64,000 nt of DNA, from contig NC_066580.1 in NCBI RefSeq assembly GCF_024323335.1, forward strand, positions 138,324,148 through 138,388,147. The letters are read 5' to 3'. Numbering within the stretch: the first letter of the stretch is position 1; each line of letters opens with the position of its first letter. Source of the stretch: Lathyrus oleraceus. Lineage: Eukaryota > Streptophyta > Magnoliopsida > Fabales > Fabaceae. Positions 1 to 32,560 of the stretch are shown in pieces. Position numbers and translations under genes: made by a program. The notes beneath the pieces are model-generated. The model was not told where the DNA came from, did no database searches, and saw nothing but the letters and a program-made list of their open reading frames with translations.

Positions 1-530
1 ATTATGCATTTCTTAAATGTAAAATCTGTTTACATTTACAACCAATAATATCTTCAACAAAGAATTGTAAAATTTGAATTTTTTATTCAAATAATCTATT
101 TTTTAAATATATTTTTAAAATAACCTACATTTTTATATTTTTCTCAAACTAACATATTGAAACATCAGGTGAATTGGCTACTGCACCTAATATTACAATG
201 GTGGCGTCTGTATGATATTGTCAATCCAATTGGCTTTAGTGTCCATCTTTTTTAAGGTGACACAAATTCATCTGACGTCAATGTATATTACTTTTTTATA
301 AAAATAATAAATTGTATTAAAAAATGCAATAATAAATATTAATATTTAATTTAAATTATGTTTACATACAAAAATAAAATTAATACTAACGAGGACGACC
401 AGGTTCGTTATACTGGTCATCAGTTCCGCACCTCCTAACTATCCTATCTCGTTGTTAATTCATCACAGGTGTGTGTTTGAGGATTTGAGGTCTTAGGAAC
501 ATCACCATCATCAGAATCCCTAAGAAGTTC

Positions 531-2427
531 TTACATTTTTAAGAAGTCTTGTGCATGGAATGACACGCTATCGTAACTGAGTTTGTGACTCATGTCAGAG
601 TAGTTGGGTTGTGTTGATGGGGTTATTGGTGTGCAGACTGGACGATTCAATGGCGACATTGGTGTGAACGATTCGTTGGAGAAAGGTCTAAATGGTTGTT
701 TTGGTGTTTGATAGCCATGTGTTTGTTGCATGTTTTTGTGTTGTGATGTTTAGGCGTTTTGACTATGGTGGGAGGAAGAGTTTGTGTTATATGTTCGTTA
801 TGTGTTTTGGAAATGGTAGGATGATGTGTTGGAGCATATGAATGTTGGGTGTTTTGTTGATAATCATCTTGTTGACGGTGGTATGAGATATGCTCTTGGT
901 ATTATGGTTGAGTGTCTGGCATGTTTTGGTTGTGAATTTTTGTGTGTCTGTGTCAGGGGTCAGTAATTTTGTTGGGTAGGGGATTCAGGATTGTGAGTAA
1001 GTGGACTAGTAATTTTGTGGCGGTTAGACGTTGAAGCTTCTTGTGTGTAAGTAGTTTGTTGTGGGTCGTATAAATACATATCTTCGGAGATAAACCCAAT
1101 TGCAACCGATCTGAACCAAGCCATATAATTATTATTTGGTTTAGTTTTGGTTGGCATCACAATGTCACATAAGACATGGTCATGACAGTGCCTCCATTTA
1201 CGACACTCAAATTTAGCGAAGTCCTTTCAATTTTCAAAGGCTCGTTGTTCATTAATTTTGCATTAAAGTCAATGTCTGAGGCACGTTGGGGGGTCTGGAT
1301 TTTGTTAACGCATATCGAATTGCAATTTCACACAATCAATATGGTGCATCTCCACATTAGTGAACTTGATGATCGGTGCGCATGCAATCTAAATAACTAC
1401 ATCTTCTTCTTCGATTTCATGATGATGTTCCAAGTTTAGATGTGGACGTCAAATAAACTGTTGAGGAAAAATAGATTAGATTATAAAATGGATAATATTA
1501 AGTATAAATTATTATTAATTAATTAGTTTAGTGTCAATACATCGTCTGGTCTAAGGTGATCTAAGAGATTGCGATAGTGAGTTATACAATGTCTAGGATA
1601 TTTGTTGTAAGTCATGCCATGAGCCGACAATCTAAACCAAAAAAGTTAAAATAAATCATTTAGAAATAATAATGGATAAAGTAAATCAATGGAAATAATG
1701 TTATTAACTTAATTTTGTGTGTACGAGAATGTGAAGGTGTTGTAGTTGATGGGTGCTAGGGACGGAAATCTAGATCAACCTCATGTTTGAAGCAAAACTG
1801 CGCATCTATAAAATATAGATGTGTCCTGCTTTACATTTTTACACAAAGAGTTATACAAATAACACAAACAAGTAGAACATCAACTAAATGTTCCTATTTT
1901 ATCTATGTGTCTTAATAAGGGCAAATACATAACATGCATACTAGAACCAATACATTTGGGAAATAATAATGAGGCAATTAAAAGCATAATATAACACCTA
2001 ATTTTTATTATTTTATTTTCTTCAGTAGAATTTTCATCTAATTTTAATCTGTTGTAATATGTCTTAAGATATGAAAGTAAGATACCTTGGCATCTCGGGT
2101 TATCATCTAACAAGCTGGTACCCAAAAGATCCTCGCAAATTGAATTTTCGAAGTTGCTTTTTCCATTAATCTTCTTAGCCTCAATAGGTAACCCCAATAA
2201 CATGTACACGTCCTCTAATGTTATGGTGCATTCACCGGTTGGAAAAAAGAAAGTGAGTGTCTCGAGTCACCATCTTTCTTGTAAAGCTAGTATAAAATTC
2301 GCATTAACTGAGTAAGACATGATTTGTCAAACATGTCTAAAACCGACGAGCTTAACATAATGTTCAATCAACACATAGGGGGCAACATATCCGTGGACAC
2401 AAGTACGAAACCTATATGGATCCTACC
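531..2427 (-). pseudogene. Decayed plant mobile domain (MAIN-like) gene
   Basis: Reading the minus strand from 2427 downward gives the usual order of the plant mobile domain found in MAIN-like and 'protein phosphatase 7 long form' proteins. First comes a block beginning DPYRFRTC (2427-2230) with two in-frame stops. Next is the conserved ITLEDVYMLLGLPI block (about 2230-2160), followed by the helical segment down to 1880. Further pieces lie near 1800-1730 (SRFPSLAPIN), 1620-1530 and 1400-1080 (YMAWFRSVAIGFI). A Ser/Pro/Thr-rich tail sits at 731-531. Stops and frame changes separate the blocks, so no full protein can be made. The family is thought to act in transposon silencing and is often carried by transposons. 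Family assignment is fairly sure; the exact ends are not. I see nothing in 1-530 beyond AT-rich DNA. Confidence 0.6.
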
Positions 2428-2591
2428 AAAAAAAGGGAAAATTAGCTTTTTTTTAATGAAAATAATGTGTTAGAAAAAATGTAGCCTATAGTAGCTAATA
2501 AACAGTTACATAAGTCTCATTGTTGGCGACGGTTCCTTTGTGCATTTTACCCATAGTTAATAGAGACATTTTACAAGTGAGACGAGAGAGT

Positions 2592-2653
2592 AGTGTTGGT
2601 TGTTGATTCAATGTGAGAAACTAGTGTTTGTTGTTGATTCAATGTGAGAGAGT
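2592..2653. repeat. Two-copy 31-bp tandem repeat
   Basis: Two adjacent copies begin AGTGTTGG and AGTGTTTG at 2592 and 2623, and share TTGTTGATTCAATGTGAGA. It lies between the mobile-domain remnant and the CACTA element and has no visible coding role. Confidence 0.7.
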
Positions 2654-2812
2654 AGTATAAGTAAAGTGCGCTACCTATAACAACGATTTATTCAATCAAT
2701 CGTTGTGAAATAATTTATAGGTTCTGGGTTTGAATCCCAATAATGTCAATCGTGCCTTTTATTATTCTAGATAACGCGCTCTACTTACAACAACGGTTAA
2801 GTTAAAAACCAT

Positions 2813-2956
<144 letters not shown>

Positions 2957-3227
2957 ATTTTACAGCATACCCAAATTTTAAACATGAATATTTCTGAATC
3001 ATATCAGACTAGAAACGGTAATACGACCATTTTTTATTTGAATTAGACCAAAAATTGTATTAAATCAATGACACAATTCCATTAGGAAGCAAAAATTATA
3101 TATTACATCAAAATCAAAATAGCACAAAACACCTATAATTTCAAATGATAATAGTTGTTAAAAATAACATCATTAGTAATTATAACATACAATAAATTAT
3201 GAATGAGGAATATAAAATACTTACTTT

Positions 3228-5060
3228 TTAGTTTTTCCATATGCCTTCTTGATGATCGTTACGAATAACATGTACATCATCTCTATCAACTTTTTCATAT
3301 GAATTAGACACTTTTGTTGCATAAGAAGGAGTAAAAGGAATATCAAAACTTTCATCATCACTAGGAGAAATATGTTTTCCTTTGAGAATATTTGACCATC
3401 TCCTTGAAAAGTCTACAGGGTCTGTCACATAAAAAACTTCGTTTGCTTGAGTAGCCATGATGTATGGTTCGGTGTTATAAGTTATCTTGCCAAGGTCAAC
3501 CCGTGTGAATCCTAACTCATCAATTTGTACACCATTTTTATTGGCAACTCACTTGCATTTAAATAATAGCACTTTGAAAGTAACATAATCAATCTCCAAA
3601 ATCTCCTCAATGAAATCATAGAATACGGAAGTTGCCAAAATTGGATTCTTATCTTTCGAACTAGAGAAATACATGGATTCGGCCTCAACCATAACCTCAC
3701 CATTTTTCATTATACTACGGTCATCTTTTACTTTTGTATAAAAGGAATAATTAGAAATGTTGTATGTCGTTCAAGTCATCACAATAAATTTTGGCATGTA
3801 CGATAATGATTTAATTGTCTCGGATGCACAATCATCATTAAAAATCCTCATATTAAACCAACTTATGAATTCCTTGTTATGTCGGGTCAGCAACAACTTG
3901 TCATTCATTCAAGGATATTTTTTCTTTATAAATTTTTTGTGAGCAACTGTGTAAGGTTCAATTACACTAATATTATTCAAAATGAAGAAATATGCTTGAA
4001 GTACTACATCCCGAACCATTGACTTAACATTTAAACCTTGAGTACCTCTACCTTCAAATTTGTCAGCATGACGAGACTTTGGAATTCCAATAGACTATGT
4101 TTTTGACAAATAGTTTGAACAAAACTCAAGAGCTTCTTTTGTGATGTACCTTTCAATGATAAAAGCTTTTGGTCAGTGATGATTCTTTGTATATCCTTTA
4201 AATATCTTCATGTATCGCTCTATAGGATACATCCACCTTAAATAAACTGGACCACAATATCTGATTTCTCTGGCGAATGTTTCCGTCACATTTTTTTCAT
4301 CTGCGTGACATCTAATATTCTTTGCATCACTCGCATTAGCAAAAAGTCTCTTTAATCTCGAAATTATTGGCAAGTACCATAACACTTTTGCAGGAGGATG
4401 CTTCTTACTAACATTGTCATTGTCATCACCATTGTTGTTCTTCAACTTGTAACGCGTCTCACCATATTATGGACATTGATCTAATTTTTCATACTCTTTC
4501 CTGTATAATATGCAATCATTAGGGCATGCATGTATTTTGACATACTCCAAACCCATTAGACACAACATCTTCTTGTCCTCATAACATCGATCCGACAAAT
4601 TGTTATCTTCTGGTAGCATTTGTTTCAACAAATCAAGAAAATATGTGAAACTTTTAACCGACCACCCACATTTTTCCTTCAGATTAAACAATTTTAACAA
4701 CACAGACAATCGTGTAAAATTGGTGCACCCCTTATATAAAGGCACATCTTTGTCGATACATAACGTATCATAAATATGTGCTTTCATATAAGATGATTCT
4801 CCAAAATCACAAATCATATCTTCTATTCGACCATCCATATAATCATCATCTCCACCCATTTTTGACGTCACATTTTCCATGTTGTATAATTTTAACATAT
4901 TCCATCACAACATAGGTGATGGAATATTTCTTTCTTTGACCGTTTTCTAATATTCCCGCAAACAACACAAGGACAATAAAAGATATCGTTATTGTTGGGT
5001 ACATTTTTTCCGGAAAACTTAAGGAATTCAAGAACTCATTTCTCATACAACGGACCTAAT
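3228..5060 (-). pseudogene. CACTA TNP2-type transposase pseudogene
   Basis: The pieces lie in the order expected of plant TNP2 transposases. A cysteine-rich Transpos_assoc-like N-terminus is near 5000-4870 (CPCVVCGNIRK in one frame). The Tnp2 domain is at 4898-4467, including GLEYVKIHACPNDCILYR. A second Tnp2 piece and the start of DUF4218 are at 4445-4173 (KRLFANASDAKN, then YLRWMYPIERYMK). The rest of DUF4218 is at about 4165-3900 (RYITKEALEFC, KSRHADK). A C-terminal DUF4216-like block is at about 3640-3228 (NEVFYVTDP). Frames shift several times, stops interrupt the blocks, and the middle of the Tnp2 domain is missing between 4467 and 4445. The enzyme would have cut and joined CACTA ends; this copy cannot be active. 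Confidence 0.75.
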
Positions 5061-5970
5061 CTATCGGCTTTCATCCAACTACGATCTGTCACAAATTCTG
5101 AAATTTATATCAAAAGAATAATGTGAATGGAAACCTAATGCTATAAACACAACATCAAAAACCAAAAACACCGAAACTAATATGATTATATGCATATGAC
5201 ATTGTCTGAATAAAACATGAACATGGAAACACCAAAACATAAACATATTCATAAGTGTCATAATGTTTGAATAGAACATCAACATATCCAACACAAAAAC
5301 CTAAAGCATATTCATAAAATCTGAATAAAACATGAACATGGCAACATGAACAATACACATGACAATGTTAATACACACAACATCCTAGCGAGGAACATTA
5401 ACATTCAAAAGGGTTAGAGAGATAACGGTAAATAACCCTTACGAAGAACATAAACATTCAAAAGCGTTAGAGAGACAAATTGGTAATGTACCGTAATTCG
5501 AAGAGGATGATGATTTCCTTTCAAGAAATGATATTCCTTTCCAGAAATGAATGAAAATGGTGAAGGTTTCGCTATCGTTGTCGTCTCGTTCGCTAGGGTA
5601 CCCTTGTGTGTTATGAATGAAATGAAGTACATGTAATATTTTAATTTTGTGGGAAAACATTTCGCAACGGTTGCAAGCTTCAATATTTATGCAATACGGA
5701 ACATATAACCACGGTTGAACTAAACAATTGGTGGTTGTTATACTTTCCATTTTTAAATATAAATAAATAAAAAGGGACACGCGCTAATTTTATTGAAAAA
5801 AAAGGAAAAATGTTTATGTCGGGACTCGAAGCTTGTCATCCAAACTTTATTACCACGGTTGTTTAAAGGAAATGTGATGAAAAATTTCTTAATAAAAAAA
5901 ACATGCGCGTACAAAATTGTTATATAACGCTGGTGGAAAAATGGTCGTTGTAATATTGTGTCACCAAAGT

Positions 5971-5987
5971 TATTTTTTCTAGTAGTG
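5971..5987 (-). repeat. CACTA terminal inverted repeat
   Basis: On the minus strand this reads CACTACTAGAAAAAATA and marks the outer right end of the CACTA element. It is followed outward by ATA, which would be one copy of the 3-bp target duplication; the partner copy was not found. Confidence 0.65.
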
Positions 5988-6106
5988 ATAGTGTCAATTG
6001 GGACTAAGAAAAGAGACTTAAATTATTGATAATTAATTTGTTTTGTGCTTTAGAGGTATACCATTGAAGCGATTTATTTACTATGATGTTTGATGGATAA
6101 TATCAA

Positions 6107-6760
6107 ATGGATGAACAAGACTTGCACGTAACTTTTATTGACTTAAAGAAGGCATATGCTAAAGTTCATAGTAATATTTTATGGAAAGTTATAGAGAAGA
6201 AATGGGTTAGGTTTGCTTGTTTTTTAGTTACCAAAGATATGTATGGTGGAGTATCAACTAGTGTGCAAACACATGGTGCAAAGACTGGCGATTTTCACAT
6301 GATATTAGGATTGCACCAAGGTTCAACACTAAGTTGTTTCCTTTTTATTTAATTTTGGATGCATTTTCAAAATACATCCAAAAAATATCATTGATATGTA
6401 GGCTTTGTGCCTATGATATAGTCCTACTTGAAGAGTCAAAAGAGGATTTAAATTATAGGTTAGAGATTTGGAGACGAGTATTTGAAACACGTGACATCTT
6501 CCTAAGAAAAAGTAAGACGATGTATATATGGAATGTAAGTTTAGTAAAAGAAAAAGAATTTTTAACCTAGAGGGGAAACCATTTCATACCACAAGTCATA
6601 CAATTTAAATGTCTTAGGTCAATAATACAAAAAGATAAGGAAATAAAAGGACATGAAAATCATCAAATTCAAGTTGGATGGTTAAAATGAGAACGGATTC
6701 AGGGATTTTATGCAACATAAAAGTACCGCTCAAGATTAAAGGAAAATCTTTGAATTGGCA
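6107..6760 (+). pseudogene. Non-LTR (LINE) reverse transcriptase fragment
   Basis: The translated blocks match the reverse transcriptase of plant LINEs. At 6107-6350 are FIDLKKAYAKV, an echo of the first catalytic Asp block, and GLHQGSTLSCFLF. At 6350-6570 are LCAYDIVLLEESKEDL, where the usual A-D-D is degraded to A-Y-D, and RLEIWRRVFETR. At 6570-6760 the downstream part follows with KVPLKIKGK. The frame changes at about 6340, and there are stops at 6568 and beyond. Endonuclease and RNA-binding parts are missing, so this is a 5'- and 3'-truncated dead copy of about 650 bp. It starts only 120 bp from the CACTA end. Confidence 0.75.
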
Positions 6761-7290
6761 TAATGTTACATTTGTTATGTTATGTTCAGTACATATATCT
6801 CATCCAATTTTTCTTTTTAGAAATTTAGTATTTGGCAATGAAACTAATTAATTTAATAAGATCAATCTCATTTTCTAGAGAATTTATTCTGTCACCCCCA
6901 AACATCCTATCATTTACCATATTAACCTTGTCAAATATAAAAACTCATTTCACAAATTCATTGGAAGATTTCGAGTTTTTTGAAAACCTCTCGTCTATAG
7001 CAGAATTTTCAAGCAAACTACCACATTTATGACTATTAAGTATCGATTTTTACCGAATTTTTAAGATTATACCAGACTTTTAGGGAAAAAAATCATGCAT
7101 TTTCACCGCATTTTTAAAAATATCCAGTAGAAACTCATGTTTTTCATGCATTTTTACTAGTTGTTTTGAAAAATCCGAAAAATGCATTATCTTTATCGGT
7201 TATTTTGAGATATATGAAAAAAAAAATATTCTTTGTACTTGTTATTTCAAAAAATCTGATAGTTCAATTTTTTTCAGTGAGGATCAGACG
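6761..7290. other. Spacer with no recognised gene
   Basis: This is AT-rich DNA with several loose repeats of a GCATTTTT-like motif near 7080-7180. I see no coding or RNA feature that I can support. Confidence 0.6.
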
Positions 7291-7292
7291 GC

Positions 7293-8386
7293 ATGATAGC
7301 TTCTCGGCGGCGTGATAGAGCTGCAATTATTGCAGCGAGAGCTCGTACAAGAGGAGATGACGTCGAGGACTCGTATCTCTGGACGGGAAGAGTACCCCCG
7401 GCCAGTTCTCATATGAGGCGGTTGACGGACGAGCAATTTCGTGCACCCCGTAGTATCCAATGTAGAGGATCTATATATGTTGTTAGATATACCAAAGATC
7501 ATGATGATGAGTCTGTTGCGAAGTATGTTCAAGCAGCATTTGAGGATGACATGCAGATGGTGGAAGAGACAGATGTGTTACATCCTTCTGAAACTACAAA
7601 GGTGTCAGGGGTGCCCCGTCTTTCTAAGACGGAGGCTTTAACTACTACAAAGGTTACTCCACATACGGCTACAGAGGCGCATGCTATGGATGATATGAAG
7701 ATTACTCCTCCTATTGAGACATAGGTTACTACTCCGGTTTTGACAGATGTATTTGTACACACTGATTGAGGGTTTCTTAGAGGGCCTAGTGACTGTTTCG
7801 TGCTCATTGGATATGTCGATCATGTGACATTCAGATTATGGCAGTGGGAGGTATGTATATGATATGTCGATGATGTGACTTTATTTATTATTGATATGTT
7901 GAAAATAACTTATGCTTTTTAGTTTGTTTGTTACAGGACCGACTTCCGCTGAAGATGCTCCAATCCACGGGAGGAAGCTGAAGAAGTTCTTAGATGTCCC
8001 GATGCCCCGAGAGGTCGGGGAGATTGTTGACAATTGCAGTCTCTTTCCTGTGAAGTACATGAAGAGGATTGATGCAACGACCTTAGAAGATGTCATCTGG
8101 ACACCCTACATAGACCATAGAGTTTATAGGAAATTCAATGACATTTCTCTTTTTTTTTATTTGCGATGGAAGACCTTAGTGGCTAGACATTAGGTGTATG
8201 TGTCAGTTTAGATATGTCCAGGACATACCACGTCCAGGTCATCCTATCATCCTATTCCATCTGAGGGCATTGTTTTTTGGTTCTGAGGGCATTGATTTTT
8301 GGTTTGTTAGTCACGTTATTAGCTTTGCATGTGCCTTTAGATATTGTAGTGGAGGTCCACATTTGTCTACCACTTCTATAAATTAA
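7293..8386 (+). pseudogene. Second plant mobile domain (MAIN-like) remnant
   Basis: The first part (7293-7724) begins MIASRRRDRAAIIAARARTR and continues with DVEDSYLWTGRVP and MRRLTDEQFRAPRS, as in the N-terminal leader of legume plant-mobile-domain proteins. The second part (7930-8193) has HGRKLKKFLDVPMP, VGEIVDNCSL and then TLEDVIWTPYIDHRVYRKF and TLVARH. A piece with YVQDIPRP follows in another frame to 8386. The central helical core expected between VGEIVDNCSL and DVIWTPY is missing, so a large internal deletion is likely. Stops and a frameshift make it non-functional. It is on the opposite strand to the remnant at 531-2427 and differs from it in sequence, so the two are not simple halves of one gene. 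Confidence 0.55.
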
Positions 8387-8876
8387 TGGGCTCTTGTTTT
8401 TTATTTCACACAACCAGAAAAGATTTCAAATGTCACAAATAAACATCTAGTATGTCGTGAATATCTTCTTCTCCAACGCGACACTTAGGCAAAAGTTTAA
8501 GCTCAATGAATAGACCTCTTTTGCATGTCTGAAATACGAAATGCATAATCTCCTACATTACGGAGACAATCGAAAAATTGTTAAACTTAAGTACCGTTTA
8601 CCGTCAATTGACAGCGAAGGGAATATTGAGGTCAACAATTTTGAACTCAAGACGAAAATAAATTCCGCTAAAATGTAAATTACCAGAATTTATAAAATAA
8701 AATAATAAATATTTTCAAAAGGAAAATGGAGGCTAAATTACCCAAAAAGAAGTCAAACAAATTAACAATAATTAATAATGATAAGATCCATTCCCAAGCT
8801 AAAACAAAACAATAATCATCTAATCTTGGTGATTAATTTCTGTTGTATATATAAAAATAATTTAAAAAATATAACC
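8387..8876. other. Spacer downstream of the ATL gene
   Basis: No gene is seen. The part next to 8876 is AT-rich and should contain the 3' untranslated region and polyadenylation signals of the minus-strand RING gene, for example AATAAA-like runs near 8700-8800. Confidence 0.5.
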
Positions 8877-9569
8877 TTAGTGTGAACCATGTTCTAATTC
8901 ATTTACATGAGAAGAAAGAAAAACTTTGCTAATAATTCTCTTGAAAGAAAAACCAAACAAAGACAAAGAAGTTTCTGATACAGAAGCAGAACCATTTTCA
9001 CTAATCTCATAACTTCTTGGACTATCAATAACAATCTCAACACCACCACCATGAGAATCATCGTCAACAACCAAAGATCTACATAGTGGACAATTGCTAT
9101 GTGAATTCAACCACATGTCAATGCATTCAACATGAAAAGCGTGTCCACATTTTGGTAACTTTCTTCCAACCTCTCCCTTTTCAATATAACTCAAACATAT
9201 CACACATTCTAATTCCTCTGTTTTATGTTCCGACACAAACGTGGGAATCTTCGAAACTGTTGTTGGGTCGAGTCCGGTAAAGGGTGGGGCTTCGGTGTTG
9301 AAATGGTGGTGAAAGTTGGAAGGAGTTAGAACGTCGGACACCGGAGGCTGCTGGCGGTGAGGATTTGACTGTGAGTTGGACTGAGCTAGGAAGCATTTGG
9401 CGTAGACATGGAGAAGGAGGACGAAGAGGATTACTAGGAAGAGAGAAACAATGGCTGCAAGCATGATGATGTTGTTGCTGTTGTTTTCGTCGGAAAACAT
9501 GTTCTGTGCTAGTTGACTCAGTGTGTTGGTGGACGAGTTTACTGAATCGTGCTGGCTCAGCATTTGCAA
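8877..9569 (-). CDS. RING-H2 E3 ubiquitin ligase, ATL family
   Basis: This is an intronless 230-residue protein. A single membrane segment lies at about residues 34-57 (IIMLAAIVSLFLVILFVLLL). A basic, polar stretch follows, then the ATL 'GLD' motif at residues 99-101. The RING-H2 finger has C122, C125, C141, H143, H146, C149, C160 and C163, with the Pro after the seventh ligand and the conserved Trp153. The Ser-rich C-terminal tail is short. ATL proteins sit in endomembranes or the plasma membrane and pass ubiquitin from an E2 enzyme to targets, often in defence or growth responses; the substrate cannot be read from sequence. Absence of introns and the order TM-GLD-RING are family hallmarks. 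A TATA box sits 80-90 bp upstream. The start at 9569 is the first Met in frame. No damage is visible. Confidence 0.93.
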   Translation of the reverse strand: MQMLSQHDSVNSSTNTLSQLAQNMFSDENNSNNIIMLAAIVSLFLVILFVLLLHVYAKCFLAQSNSQSNPHRQQPPVSDVLTPSNFHHHFNTEAPPFTGLDPTTVSKIPTFVSEHKTEELECVICLSYIEKGEVGRKLPKCGHAFHVECIDMWLNSHSNCPLCRSLVVDDDSHGGGVEIVIDSPRSYEISENGSASVSETSLSLFGFSFKRIISKVFLSSHVNELEHGSH

Positions 9570-9650
9570 GTGAAGTATGGTTAAATGGGTGAAATGGGTT
9601 TGGAGGAAAGGTTTGAGCTTGAAGTGATTTGTGAAATAGTGAACAAGATT

Positions 9651-9661
9651 TTTTATATATA
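9651..9661 (-). promoter_or_regulatory. Likely TATA box of the ATL gene
   Basis: The minus strand reads TATATATAAAA about 82-92 bp upstream of the ATL start codon, leaving room for a short 5' leader. Spacing and composition fit a plant core promoter; no other promoter elements were assigned. Confidence 0.55.
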
Positions 9662-10928
9662 CAAACAGAACCTTAACGCTTGATTTGTGTGTCCAATGTA
9701 GAAGAATCTTGTTTTGTTATGGTTTTGTGAGAGAGGAAGAATCCTTGTATTCAACTTGGCCAAGTGGTGGGAAAATGGAGGCTAAGGCATGTGAGAATGA
9801 GGTGAGGGGAGGATGAGAAAAAGGAGAGGAAGAAATGAAGTGCTCGTGAAGGCAATGGCTGTGGAAGGTGGTAGGTGAGTTTAATAGATTCATGTGGAAG
9901 GTTTCTAGTCATATATATATGAATAGCTTTTGGGGCTTTTCTGTTTTAAAGAGATGGATGAATGTGAATTCAGGGGTCCCATGTGAGTGTAAACAGATGC
10001 AATAAATAAATGTTTTTTTTTCTCTTTCCTTTTTTTTATTTTCACCACCCTAGGAGAGGGTACTATAGCCACCCTCAGTCCACTGCTGACTGCAGTAGAA
10101 GATCTTTGCATAGATTACATCCCATATTTTGCTGCATGTTTCCAGTGATGCATCCATCCCTTTTCAAGCTTTTTTTTCTTCTCCTTTTTCTAGATTTTAT
10201 AGAGTAGCCATGTCGTATAGTACACCACAAAATTTAACAATTGAATATGTATATCATTAGGAACTAATCAAGTGGGTTAGATTACAAAAGTCTTGTGTAT
10301 ACATTAAAACAAACTCATTTGCTTCTTCTAAGACCTCTTCCAACATGCTGATCATAATTCATAAAGGTATTGAATTTTATTACTTATCTTTGTTTTATTT
10401 TTCTTAGATGTTTCATCACTTTAATTGTACTCACTCCCTTACAAGAGAAAGTTAATGTTTTAGATTCATTCAATAAACAAAGTATCTAGTCTATATTTAG
10501 TCTAAATACATTGATTATTCAAAGAACATTAATTTTTAATTTCTCTCTCCTCAGTCACAAAATCACACAGCACTGCAATGCAACATGTGATCCAAGTCTG
10601 TTTTTCATTAGTCCTTAGTTGGCCTACAAATGCTGAGACCTGCAGCATGCTAATTGTAGTCTTTTATGACAGAACCAAGTTTTCTCATGTTGGTCCAAAC
10701 CTATTTCTTTAGGTTCCTCACTGTAAAATATTCTTTTGGTTTTGAATTTTAAATTTTTTCAAATAAGGAACTAAAGAATGGTCATCAATAAGAACAAACT
10801 ATATTTTATAGTTTAGAGGATCACAATTTACATGATAAATCATCATATTTTTCCTCGTTTCAGAAAAAAATAGTTTGCATAAGATCTATCCTTCCCATCC
10901 CTTTTCATATCTTCTTCTCTTACTCAAA
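9662..10928. other. Intergenic region between ATL and F2KP
   Basis: This stretch holds the promoter side of the ATL gene and the 3' side of F2KP, both on the minus strand. I see pyrimidine-rich and AT-rich tracts but no coding region, RNA gene or identifiable mobile element. Confidence 0.6.
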
Positions 10929-31763
<20,835 letters not shown>

Positions 31764-31907
31764 TTTTTTCTTTCGCAACGGTTGGTTACCGTCGCATAGA
31801 GCAACGTGAAGAGAAGAAAGTATAGAAGGTTTTATCGTTGTGAGAGTTGTATTAACGTGTAATGTGTAGTCGCTATCAGAGATTTAACTGTTCTTGTTTG
31901 TTTCTTT

Positions 31908-31918
31908 CGATATATATG
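31908..31918 (-). promoter_or_regulatory. Possible TATA box of F2KP
   Basis: The minus strand reads CATATATATCG about 150 bp upstream of the F2KP start codon. Position and sequence allow a TATA box, but nothing else supports it. Confidence 0.35.
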
Positions 31919-32033
31919 TGTGTGATGAGGAGAAAGATAGACAAAAGGATAGAAACTTTTTATTCATTTTATATTATTTTATGAAAAGACAAAAAAATAA
32001 TGTTATCTATCTATATTTTTTTTAATAAAGTTC

Positions 32034-32035
<2 letters not shown>

Positions 32036-32104
<69 letters not shown>
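32036..32104. repeat. (AT)n microsatellite upstream of F2KP
   Basis: This is a pure AT dinucleotide run of about 68 bp, roughly 270 bp upstream of the F2KP start codon. Confidence 0.95.
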
Positions 32105-32108
<4 letters not shown>

Positions 32109-32560
32109 CACCATATCACATGTATAAAATAATTTAAATTAAACTTTAAAATGATATTGAGATGATATGGCAGATATTAGACAACTTCTAAATAAATTTA
32201 GGCTCCTATGTCTTTTAATTTAATTAAATACTTTGTTTTGATCTTTTAACTAAAAAAAATCTGTGAAATAGTCTCTTAACTAACATTCATATATCTAAAT
32301 GGTCTCTTCCATTAGTTTTTGTCAAAAAAAATGTTCAACAGTGTCTATATGGCAGGACATGTAGGCGCATCTAGCTTGTTGACTGAGCGTGTGATGTTAT
32401 ATTTGTACTCTAGGATTGATTCTTCATGTTTTCATATTGAATCTTCATCTTCTCTTCCAACTTTTATTTTTAAATCCTTTTCATCCTCTTGTTTTCGTTT
32501 TCAAATCGTTTTCTTCTTGTTGCGTTTTCTTTCGTTTGCTTCAATAATGTCAAAGAATTC
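32105..32560. other. Spacer between F2KP promoter and retrotransposon nest
   Basis: This is AT-rich sequence with pyrimidine tracts near 32440-32540. No gene was recognised. The neighbouring gypsy LTR starts abruptly at 32562 without its own first 280 bp. Confidence 0.6.

Noticed and set aside
1176..1439. An 87-residue plus-strand frame
   Set aside because: It is opposite the plant-mobile-domain remnant, whose minus-strand reading is the meaningful one.
2716..2745. A tRNA B-box-like GGTTTGAATCCC
   Set aside because: No A box at the right distance and no cloverleaf arms could be built, so no tRNA or SINE is called.
9086..9280. A plus-strand frame inside the ATL gene
   Set aside because: Shadow of the RING coding region on the other strand.
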